Shown piece by piece: positions 11,601-23,600 of a stretch of DNA of 64,000 nt; the stretch's first letter is position 1; every line of letters starts with the position of its first letter. The position numbers were made by a program, and so were the translations under genes. The DNA comes from Beroe forskalii (Eukaryota; Ctenophora; Nuda; Beroida; Beroidae). The stretch is taken from positions 558,001 through 622,000 of the forward strand of contig WFMF01000019.1 of assembly GCA_011033025.1 (NCBI GenBank), given 5' to 3'. The notes beneath the pieces were generated by a model. The model was not told the origin of the DNA and ran no database searches. It saw only the letters and a list, made by a program, of their open reading frames with translations.

Positions 11601-14600
11601 AGAAAGATACTCATCCCTATTCTTAGAATCCTTGATTGATGAACCATGTATGAAGGACTATAGTCCTTGCGAGACCAAACCGTCAAATATATTCGTTTCT
11701 GTTACGCAATTGTATAGCTCAGATATAAGGTCAGAGAGTTCATCACACTTCCTACAACATACAGCTTCGCTGAACTTTACTGTCGAAACATTGGTCACAT
11801 TCGCAAAATGATGCTTTTGAGACAGTTTGTGAATCCGTTTGAGCATGATGCATAAGAACAAAACGAACCATCAGACTTTTGCTTCTTCTTTGGAGGCTCC
11901 GAAGAAGAGGATGATTCAGCATCCATGTGTGCAGTGATCGCAGACAAACCAATAAATGGAGTACTTGATACTTGGCTAAATTTGTGTGGTTTATGACGAT
12001 TAAATTCATAATAGTTTTAAGTTCAAAACCATGTTAAGTCTATTAGTATTAAATCAACGAATAGGTAAATTTAGAATTTGAATACCAAATTATGGTGAGT
12101 AACTTCAGGTGTCTAATCTAGAACTCTAGAACTCAACAATTATCGGGATATTGAATGATACTGTTATAAATTATCATTTATGACTCTATAGCCTATTTAT
12201 TACACTTATTATGACATAATTATACTTGACTAAGACAATGAGATTGACTTCAAAAACATTGCAAAAGCAATATGCGAATATTTAATCCACGGTTGCTTGT
12301 ATTGAATGTATAAAATGGAACAAAACAAGAGAAACGAACAGCTAAACACAGTAGACAGTAAGATACGTTTGTTATTCTTGCAGGCACATGCTGGCCCTCT
12401 CCAATTGCGTGTGTATTAGATTACGCCCTGTTGCTAATTGGATTATTTATGTACTGTTCTTTTACGCTAGATCGACTCAGTACATGTATACGGTGATTTT
12501 GTGACATAATTTGAAATTTCGACCTAGAGCTTGTGGGGCCTTTAAATTATCACCCAACTTGTCCCTCATCTCAGGATTAGCTCGATGGGGCACTGCGCTG
12601 TCCTCCTGAACTCCACCATCTTCTTCCTGGGAGGCCTGGACGACACAGGGGTTATCATCCTCGACATTCAGACCTACGACATCGCCACAGACACGTGGAG
12701 TGTCATCAGTCACAGGACCATGACCCGGTCCTTCTACAACGCAAACAGCAAACGTCACGGGTAAGGGGCTTAGGGGAAGGGGTAAGTGGAGGGGATAAGG
12801 GTAGGGGCTTAGGGGAAGGGTAAGGGGAAGGGTAAGGGGAGGGGCTAAGGCCCAGTGGAATAATTTTAAAAAGTGGCTGGGAATCTGTAACTTAGAGTAA
12901 AAAGAGGCTTTTTCAGCTTGGGGTAAAGACCAGCTGGTTTTGACATGTTTTCACTAATATGACCGAAATTTTAAAAAATAAGTTCGATTGCTAGCTAGAG
13001 AAACAATAAAAACGTGCAACAATGTTTTTCATTGAATATGGTAATTATTTTAAAATGGTTATGATGGCTATTTAGATGGTTTTCACAAAAAAAGTTTGAC
13101 CAAAGTCAAACACAAGGAAATATCGCGGCTGGTTTAGGAATGCGGTGGCTGGTTTGGGAATGCGGTGGCTGGTTTAGGAATATGATGGCTGGTTTGGGAA
13201 TGCGGTGGGAATGCAGCTGCTGGATTCGGATTAGGCACCGGGAAAGGTCGATTATGGTATTTAGCTCTATGAATTTTATGATTTTGAGTTCATCAATTAC
13301 AGAATGTGACCACAAAGGCTCATTTCGTTCGAATTTAAGCTTTTTTCTATTTCTTATTTGGAAATTTGACTGGGAATTTAATTCCTAAATTCCCCATATT
13401 ATTCCACTGGGGGCTAAGGGGAGGGGCTAAGGGGAGGGGATTAGGGGAGGGGCTAAGGGGAGGGGTAAAGGGAGGGGATAATGGGAGGGGCTAAGGAGAG
13501 GGGATCAGTAAACGACCGAGTTCAGGTTCTTAGCCGAGGCCGAGGCCGAGTTTGCATCGTCAAGGCTGGAGCCGAGGCCGAGGCCGAGGCCGAGTTCAAC
13601 CGAGTTCATAATTTCATATTGCCGTGATTTTCTGTAAAACTATTTTAAAATTATTTTTTGCCAATTGAATCGGTTGAATGTGATAAATTTCTTATGTCTA
13701 ATTTTAATCCAGAGAAAATTTTAGCTTGTTTGAACGTAAAATTCAGCCTAAGTGTTGAAATAACACATGAAATTCTGGCAATTAACTAGGTATCAAACTC
13801 GGCAAAATGAAGCAAAATTTGGCCGAGGCCGAGGCCGAGTTTGAAAAAAGGGCCGATTTTGGCCGAGGCCGAGTACTCGGTCGTTTACTGGAGGGGATAA
13901 TGGGAGGGCTACTGATCTAACATTGATCACCATGTTGTAAACACTATGTTTGCATAAAAGGAATCAATGTCAAATATCGTATTATTACTAAGGAAAGCCT
14001 CCTGGTTTTGTCACGTGACACGTCCCCTCACTCCTGACACCATGAAACTCCTTCCTGACCCCTCACTCAGGTTCGAAGATGGGAGGATTTTCCATGGCAG
14101 ATATGGGGCCACCTGCGTGCACAACCCAGTTACAGACAGGATTACAGGTAGTACTTTAATCTGCAAAACACAACTTACAGAAGTGCTGTGGTTTGATCAA
14201 TCCATATCCATGTGTTGAAATTACCGTGCTGTAGATTTAGTTTAATAACTTCAGAATTACTTCATTAACGAGCTAACATCCGCGGCAGTTGAATTAGGAG
14301 TCAAGTGTAGAATAACTATTTTCAAATAGTAATTTGAGTTGTAATTGTAATGCGTAATAAATCAGGATTCTGGCACTTCAGTTCGCAATATTTTATTACG
14401 AACAGTACACTGATGCCTATAGGGATTTCAAATACTATGCGTAAACCTGCTGAAAGGTGCATAATTACTATTTCCAAATAGTAATTTAAGTTTTTATTTG
14501 GTTAACGTTTTTTGTGACCTCAGGGACCCAGATCCCGGTGGAATGAGTTTAATACTTTAATTTCAGCCTATTTTGTGCAAAGATCCACTGGATTATGGTG

Positions 14601-17600
14601 GTCTGACTCCCTACACTTTCAGACTGTAGATGTTTCTTTCTAGCTAATGTTATGTGCGAGAACCAACTGCGGATCTGTAGTGTCGAAAGGGCCATTGTTT
14701 TTAGAATCAGGCACCTTTTCCTTTTTGAGTATAATCTATTGTAGAAGGTTACACTTTCTTAGAATATGAATACACGAAGTGAGATCTGATTCAAGCTTCC
14801 AAGGGAGAGCTACTATCTTACTGTAAGCCCTAGTCTTAGTACGTGATTTTCTGAGGGCAAATATTTTAAAGATAAAATCGTAAACGGTACTTTTTCTTCT
14901 TAATTTTATCAGAATAATTTTAGACGGTGAGAAATAAGTTAAAAGTAAAGTAGGAGATTCGCTCGTGGTAAGATAAGATTTTAAAGTTAAGTTTTGACGT
15001 AAATCGGGAGAAGTAGAATCACGTACTAAGACTGAGCTTACAATCCTACAGTTCCGTTTAAAACGATACTTAAATATTCGCTAGATCGCGTGATTCTACT
15101 TCTGCCGATTTACGTCAAAACTTAACTTTAAAACCTTATCTCACCACGAGCGAATCTCCTACTTTACTTTTAACTTATTTCTCACCGTCTAAAATTATTC
15201 TGATAAAAGTAAGAAGAAAAAGTACCGTTTACGATTTTATCTTTAAAATATTTGCCCTCAGAAAATCACGTACTAAGACTCGGGCTTACATTACTACTTA
15301 TATGAGGATTCCTACTCTATTACTCAGACCTGAAGATTTTATTGATAGACGAAATGGTCAGCATTCAGTTAATTAGAACACGGTCTTGTTTATCTTGCAA
15401 CAGTATAATAGAGTTAATTGGAATAGAATAAACCAATCAATCTTTTCATTGCACTGTCACACTGTCAGGTGACTAGGCAGTGAGTAGTTGAGTACCTAAT
15501 TTCCTTTTATCTCGAAGTTTTACTTCTATTCCAACAGCTGTACAGCCAAATTTGACAGGATTCGAACTCAGTATCTTTCGATCCTGTGCTCAAATCGATA
15601 CCACTACACCACTGACCCACTAATAACTGGTAGCATGAATATCTACAAGCCACAGTACCGAAGTACAGAGGTTCTGTTGTTGTTGTTGTTGTTGTTTTTT
15701 GTTTTTTTTGTTTTTTTAATAACACACGATCCATGAGTTAGTTAATTGTATTATCACCCGACCCTACTTGGCTAGGTCCAGATGAGTAGATGTTTTTGAC
15801 TTCTGTCTTATACCCCGCCTAGCTCTTCCTTTAGCCATACAGTATTATTTCTTTCTACTTGGGTCTGACAACACTCGTCAGGCTTGAACGCCTCTATAAA
15901 TTTTTCGAGTGCTCCTTTATCAAATTAAAGCCTTATCAATTTTTTCACTCACGGGATTTTTCTATGGCCATTCGACTCTTTTTCTGCATGATGATTCTGT
16001 TTCTACTTGGGTTTTAATTGCTCCTTTATAGAATTATTGTGCGTGTCACTATACCTACAGTACTTTTAATAAAGGACTGACATATCGATAATTATTACAC
16101 CCGAATTTTGACCACCGGAGGATAATAGTAAATTAATTATCAAATGGACTGGGTGTTTCAAGTCTTGTGCCCAAGTTTTGATGGCTCTCAAAATATACGA
16201 ATTATAAGTATTTGTAATTATATGTATCTGGAAATGTGAACCCTTATTATCTGCCAATAAAGACAAAACATTTGATGTTTATTTCATTTGTTAGATTTGA
16301 GAGCCATTTAAAACACGGGCACGAATCTTAAAACACCCTGTAATGATCAGGGAATTGCGTTGTAAGGGAAAGAGTTTCTACCCTCTACCATTTGAGTAAA
16401 TACTACTCTGTTGAGGTGCCACTGATTGGATGACCTTCGCAGTTTACGGAGGGTTGAACACTACCAAAATAACAGACGAGAATTCACTGTACTGGATTCA
16501 AAACGAGGAAGAGACGATAAGAGAATCTACCTTTGTGGAGTACGACCCTTATCTCAACCACTGGTTAGTTTGTGCGACCCTTATCTCAACCATTGGTTAG
16601 TTTGTGCGACCCTTATTTCAACCACTGGTTAGTTTGTGCGACCCTTATCTCAACCACTGGTTAGTTTGTGCGACCCTTATTTCAACCACTGGTTAGTTTG
16701 TACGACCCTTATCTCAGCCACTGGTTAGTTTGTGCGACCCTTATCTCAACCATTCGTTAGTTTGTGCGACCCTTATCTCAACCACTGGTTAGTTTGTGCG
16801 ACCCTTATTTCAACCATTGGTTGGTTTAGTGACCCTTATCTCAACCACTGGTTAGTTTGTGCGTATATCTCAACCACTGGTTAGTTTGTGGGACCCTTAT
16901 CTCTACCACTGGTTAGTTTGTGCGACCCTTATCTCAACCATTCGTTAGTTTGTGCGACCCTTATCTCAACCATTCGTTAGTTTGTGGGACCCTTATCTCA
17001 ACCACTGGTTAGTTTGTGCGACCCTTATTTCACCTTTAAGATTCACGCAATTAGTTATGGCAAATTTGAATGCCTCTTCCAAATTTCTTGAACACTAGCT
17101 AGTCTTGTGTCTCTGAAGCCTTAGTTTGAGCGATTATTAAGAGAATTGCAAATAGCAAAGTCACTGTAATAGAGGCATATAATACACAACAAGAACTGTT
17201 GTATGTTTTGATAATGTATGTTTTGATAATGTATGTTTTGATAATGGCCCCGGCTGTAAAGTAGACATGTATTCTTGGTTTGATGCATGATAGCATTGCG
17301 ATGTCACGCCTTGTACTGGCACTTAATTATCGCCTCACGATAACAAGGGGGAGAGAGGAAGAAATGGAAACCTCGTCACAAGCTGTAGTAACAGCATGGA
17401 TAACAGTGACAAGGATTGTAGGGCTAAACCTACAATGCAATTAAAACAAAGAAACAAGACAAAGTATACTCATAATAGATTTTGATAGCGAGACAATCTG
17501 ATATGATCAGTAATTGAACTGAATAGATTGATACTTTAATAATATGTTAAGTGTATTCTATCAGCTGATACATTCGTCTCTCACTACGACCCTATCAGCG

Positions 17601-20600
17601 GCAGGGATTCTCCTTTTTCTGAAAATGGTAGGACTTAAACAATATTATAGCGAAACAGAAATATCGTGGAAATGAAAGCAATCTAGCTATCTAGAGGAAC
17701 ATGAACCATTTATTGACTTTTGAATTTACATTTGACATCAGTTGGGAGCAATGAGCATTTGAAGATTAATTTTTTCCCTTCCCATTGGCCTTTTTGTTAA
17801 ACAAAAAGGCAAATAGGAGGGTTGGCAGAGATCGTGGTTTGGGAAGGCTAACAAGAATTGCGCCTGCCGGCACAATTCTTGTTTTTCCATTGTTCCCGTA
17901 TGCAGGCGCTTAATTTCCCTCCCCCGTGGTGATTGATGTAACCTTTGCATCATGATACAACACACAGTCGTTCGCAGTAAGAGTTTAAATGTTGCTCCAC
18001 TGCTGCGCGCAACCACCGAGAACATGCATTGGCACGTGCCATTTCTTCTGAAATTCTTGCGCGCGCGTTCTTACGTACCAAGTTGTTGTAATCAGTTCGT
18101 TGTAGATTTCGCGCCATTTTGTTGAATTGGTTTACATCAGATTGTGTCACTGTTTATTTACGCGCTGTATTTTCCTAAATGTTTATACGAAGCAGCTTCA
18201 TTAAGCCCCAAATAACCTATGCACTTTTCCATCTGGGAAATTTTCTAGTCAATTAGTTATTGGCTGACGGCTGTACTGTGATCATCAAGGAATTGAAATT
18301 TTGTACCGTGATGTGAAATTTATGAAATTTAAGCATAGATGTTAGATTATGACACTGATTTATTAATGATAGTGATTGTCTACACATTCAGTTGTTCACT
18401 TTCAAATTTCATGCTTTCGTTTTCTGTTTCAATGCTGTCGCTTGTTCCGGAAAGCAATATTCATCTTTCACATCGACCATAGTTTTTCTCGAACTTAGTT
18501 GAATTCATTATACAGTCGAATAGTTATGTAGTTTGGCACTAAACTAAGTATAGAACCAACCCATAGCCCAAGTCGCTCCTAAGGTATGAGTTGGTGACCA
18601 GATTCACCGTTATTTGGTCGGTTTCTCGGCCATCCAAAAAACAAGTCTTGATAGAAGCCGTCGATAAAAACACGTAAATACGAAATGTTTATGATCTATC
18701 AACTCATCAATTTTATTCACTATCTTTTTATTGAAAACTTGAAAATAGATATCAAAATAAGGTAAACATCGATTTAAACATTGTATCACAATATCACCCC
18801 TCTCCTCTTCCTCCCAGGAGCAACCTCTACAAAGCAGACATCAACTCCGTCCCCCTTGTGTACCTGGCTGCTGGCGGAGTCGTGGGTAAAACCTTGGTGG
18901 TTCTGGGAGGCAGACACTTCAGTACTAGCCAGTCACTCTGCTACAACACCAACTCATACCTCATTGACCTGGGTGAGTCACTCTGCTACAACACCAACTC
19001 ATACCTCATTGACCTGGGTGAGTCACTCTGCTACAACACCAACTCATACCTCATTGACCTGGGTGAGTCACTCTGCCACAACACCAACTCATACCTCATT
19101 GACCTGGGTGAGTCACTCTGCTACAACACCAACTCATACCTCATTGACCTGGGTGAGTCACTCTGCTACAACACCAACTCATACCTCATTGACCTGGGTG
19201 AGTCACTCTGCTACAACACCAACTCATACCTCATTGACCTGGGTGAGTCACTCTGCTACAACACCAACTCATACCTCATTGACCTGGGTGAGTCACTCTG
19301 CTACAACACCAACTCATACCTCATTGACCTGGGTGAGTCACTCTGCTACAACACCAACTCATACCTCATTGACCTGGGTGAGCTACAACACTGCTCATAC
19401 CTCAACTCAACACCACCTCATTGACCTGGGTGAGTCACTCTGCTACAACACCAACTCATACCTCATTGACCTGGGTGAGTCACTCTGCTACAACACCAAC
19501 TCATACCTCATTGACCTGGGTGAGTCACTCTGCTACAACACCAACTCATACCTCATTGACCTGGGTGAGTCACTCTGCTACAACACCAACCCTTACCTCA
19601 TTGACCTGGGTGAGTCACTCTGCTACAAAACCAACTCATACCTCATTGACCTGGGTGAGTCACTCTGCTACAACACCAACTCATACCTCATTGACCTGGG
19701 TGAGTCACTCTGCTACAACACCAACTCATACCTCATTGACCTGGGTGAGCGGGGGTTGTGAAGCAACTACTATGCTCTAGTAAAAGAGAGAGTTTGATCT
19801 TTCATAGCTTAGTTTGTAAGTTTGTAGGTAGTACCGCAATCTTCTCCAACAATCTTACAATGGTGAAAGATTTCCTGTACCACCACTAAATGTGGAATGG
19901 GAAGGTTACCTCTAGGTGAAGTGTAGAACAATGAGAGAGTGTGAAATGTCAGAGTAGATGATTATGATGATTATCTTCAGAGACAGGGGAAGGGAGGGAA
20001 GCAGCCAGCAATCTGACCGGGGGAGTGAGGATGGGTCATCACAGCTTCGTGTACGATGGCTCTGTCTACTTCTTTGGGGGATACAGCGGCCAGCTTCACG
20101 ACGACTTCACTGTCTACCACTTCAGCAAGTTCTTATTTCCTGTCATCATGGCTTACAAGTAGTAGAAAGGTCGCGTTATTAAGCGACTAGGCTGGTGGCA
20201 GCATGGTGCACACATAGGCTAAGGGTAGAGTTAAACCTTATTTCCTGTTATCACGACTTCTATAAACAAGTTTATATAAAATACAAGCCCCCATCCAGTT
20301 TATTTTTGGATACTTCCCGAGGGCGTCAGCCCGAGGGATGTATCCAGTGTTGGCCTGAGCCCGTAGGGCGAGGATCTAAACCAATAAAGACCCGATCAGG
20401 CAAGTGTCTATATACACTTATTATAAACGTCAGAGGGTTCTATAAAATACATAAACACGCACCCATCGAGTTCATTTTTCGATACTTCCCGAGGGATTTG
20501 TCTGTTTTTGACCCGCAGCCCGAAGGGAGAGGGTCTAAACCAATATGGACTACCTAATCGGATATAATTATCGCGAAGATTTCATTCACGCTGAACACCT

Positions 20601-23600
20601 CAGCGTGAATATTAATGTCCGTAAAATTTTTGTCCGTGATGCTTATGTCCGTGATTTTCAGGTCCGTGAAAATTAAGTCCGGTATTTCCTCCTAAATTTT
20701 CTGGGATAGAGACGCAAAATTCCTCTTAAAATGCACAATTAATGATAAAAGTTTTAAGAAAATTATACATCTTTTTCATGCTTAGTACCTGAAATATAGA
20801 AATTTATCATATTGATTAACGAAAAATATTGAAAATATCTTCAATTCAAGTATTTAAATCGTGGAATAAAATGGGAAAATCGAGCCGATAATTTCGACAA
20901 TTTCTTGAAATTTGAAGTGGCTGGTTCGAGCGTGACTATTAATAATGTCCGTGAAGTTTTAGGTCCGTGAAACTAAAGTCCGTGATAATTATGTCCGATA
21001 AGGTAGATAAGTCATAAGGTTAGTCTTTATGATGTTCTTTATCGATGGAATTGCGGAGGTTTCTATAAACAATATTGACATGATATTTAACTAAGTTTTG
21101 ACTTTGCATTCTTATAATATATTGATTATTGAACGGATACAAATCGGATACAATATTGATACAGCATGTCGATTACATCAAGTGTATTAATCAAATGTCT
21201 ATTGTTTGTCGAAATGTCGAAGGTGTGTTGGCGTTCGCATTGCTCGTTATAAAACTCAAAATGGAGATTCCATCGTACAAGTATGTTTTATAGTTAACAT
21301 TTTCAAATCTTATTAAATCTTTGTACACTTCGTACACGTTTCTTCTCCGCAGTGGAAGTTCTCTGCTTGTTTAATCATCAATTGCAAAGCACCACCTTCC
21401 CCCTGCTTCAGTCACACATTGTTTTTGTTTACGTTTTGCAGCCATTTGACGAATCACCGGATCACACAGCTGCTCCTTTATTAACAAGTCCACAAAGCAA
21501 TTGTACTCTCCGGTGGCGTGCACTGATTTTATGCTTGGGATAAGCAAGCAACACTCAAAAGCCAATGACTGTGTAACTCGTAGGGCTGCATTAGTTTCTT
21601 AATTGCACTGTTACGTTAGTACGACGACGCTTTGCGGGGATAGCGTAGAAATCAATTCTCAGTTGAATTCAGTTTGAAATCTAATTTATTGGAGTATTGG
21701 TAATTGAAGCTAGTGTTTTTCACTTGCATTTCTCATCCAGCAATATTTCCATCTCGATTACGAAGTGAACTTTTTTGTCCATCGATGCGTCTTTCTTGAT
21801 TGCAAGTGATCTTTTGCGTTTTCCCAGTGTCTATAAATTTGATAATGCCAAAATCACAATAATCCCTCCCTCTGACTGTCTGACTCCGCCAGTGTCCTCA
21901 GGATGACGCAATGACTTCGGAGCTCGTGAAGTGTAAGAAGCCGGCGTGCCCCAAGCAGGGGACGATGTCTAACAAGCAGGGCACGATGTCCAAGTCCCGG
22001 CCGGTGTCCTCCGGCTCCAACAAGTCCACCGACAGTCGTGAGAACCAGGACCAGCACTGCTTTCTGCGCCTCAACAGAGTGGAGACCTGTGATGACTACA
22101 CTGCTTCACCGCCCCACCTCGACTACCGACCTACTCGTCTCCGCTTCCTCCTCGGCAACTTCTCTAAGATCATGTTCGACGGAGCCTGCTCCGAGCCCTT
22201 CCTCTTCGGGGGCCACAAGTGGGAGCTGGGCCTGGCCCTCAACGCAGACTACTGCCGGGTCTACCTCAACCTGGACAAGGCCCAGACCTACCCTAGCGGC
22301 GTGCAGGTGGCTCTCCAGTTCAACCTGGCGCTGATCAACTACATGGTGCCCATGAAGTCTCTCCAAGTCTCTGCCAGAGACGGCGCTGTCTTCTCGAAGG
22401 GGGGCCAGTGCTGGGGCTGCCAAGACTTCTTCAAGCTGGAGGACGTGGTCAACGAACCTGGCTTCGTAAAGAACGACTGTCTGCATTTAGAGCTGGAGTG
22501 TTCCATCGTCAGCACTATCTTCCAAGACATCATAGCCCTCAACCCCATGGACGAGATGCATGACTCCAACGCCAAGCTGGACAAACTGGACTTGCTGTGT
22601 TCCAGAGAGTCCTACCTCAGCTCTAGGTTCTACATGGGAGGCACCCACTGGCAGCTGAGACTCTTCCCTAACGGAGACGATGAGACATCCCGAGGCAAGG
22701 TCTCCATCTTCATCAAGAACGACGACAAGACGGACCGGAGGTTCATGCTGGAGTGTCAGTTTACTCTGGGGGAGCTGAAGGACCCTTACCACGTGGAGAG
22801 CAGACGGCTAGTAACGGAGTTCCCTCCGGGGGCAGGGATAGGCAGGGGAGTGGACTCCATCTGCGAGACTAACAAACTAAAGAACTTCGTGGTGGGAGAC
22901 CACCTAGTGGTGGGAGTGAAGCTGCTGACCCTGTTCCATGCCAGTGAGGTGATCTACAGGAACCCATCCAACTCTGTCAAGCTGCACGCTGACGGAGTGG
23001 CCACACTAGACCTCATGGACGCGCAGAACTTCAAGTGGCAGCTGAACGTCAACAGGAAGACCCTCTGTGATGAGACCCAGGCGTTTGAGCTGGCTCTCCG
23101 GCTGGAGGGCTCCATGGGCCGGCTGATGTACGTGAACTACAGGTGTTATGGGTGGCTGTGTCAGCTGCGGTGGAGGGCTGTGCTGAGGGCTGAGGGCTGC
23201 AATCCCATCGTCCTGGGACCCAGCATCGACATAGTGTGGAATGAGGGGGCCGAGCTGCTCATGACCACGCCCGTGCCTCCGGAGTACGAGAATAAGAGCA
23301 TCCAGATCTTGCTGGAGATGCGGAGTAATGTCCTCTTCGAGCCATCCATAGACGGTTGCAGTGCTCCGGAGGTGGAGACGGCAGTGGCGAGCAAGCAGGT
23401 GGCGGACAGAGAGAGGTTCGTTCTGGAGAGGAGCTGGGAGTCCAAGTACATGAAGTACAAGAAGGAGAGCAACAGCAAGGAGGAGATCATGAAGATACAG
23501 TCAGAGGACAAGCAGAGGTCTGTGGGCTCCGAGGAGTTCCTCAAAGCCTCCATGATAATCTCCAACAACTTCGTGAAGGACCTCCTCAAAGATCTGAGTG

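Larger units (their letters stand above)
12761..13912 (+). repeat. G-rich array repeating the exon 8 donor motif
   Basis: Starts at the donor GGTAAGG and repeats GGGGTAAGG/GGGGCTAAGGGGA blocks, with two TIR elements inserted (12851-13411, 13506-13890). G-run repeats of this kind may also act as splicing enhancers or form quadruplexes. Confidence 0.7.
20125..21900. other. Intron 12, part upstream of MATH-OAS
   Basis: Holds the repeats described at 20225-20560 and 20617-20999, then AT-rich sequence. The last ~550 bp presumably contain the MATH-OAS promoter or a 5' exon. An IRF-like AAGTGAAAAA on the minus strand (within 21716-21734) is the only motif of possible interest, and it is weak. Confidence 0.45.

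Noticed and set aside
18781-19761. 326-codon frame with SHSATTPTHTSLTWV repeats
   Set aside because: A shifted frame of the exon 11 donor array. The real exon 11 frame reads SLCYNTNSYLIDLGE.
20125-20165. Attractin ending after exon 12 by read-through to a stop
   Set aside because: Exon 13 continues the attractin alignment directly (Ser-Lys-Cys) when a GC donor is used, and all later exons follow in phase.
21371-21565. Minus-strand 64-codon frame (MAFECCLLIPSIKSVHATGE start)
   Set aside because: Protein-like composition, but no recognised family, no neighbours on that strand, and it lies in the presumed MATH-OAS upstream region.
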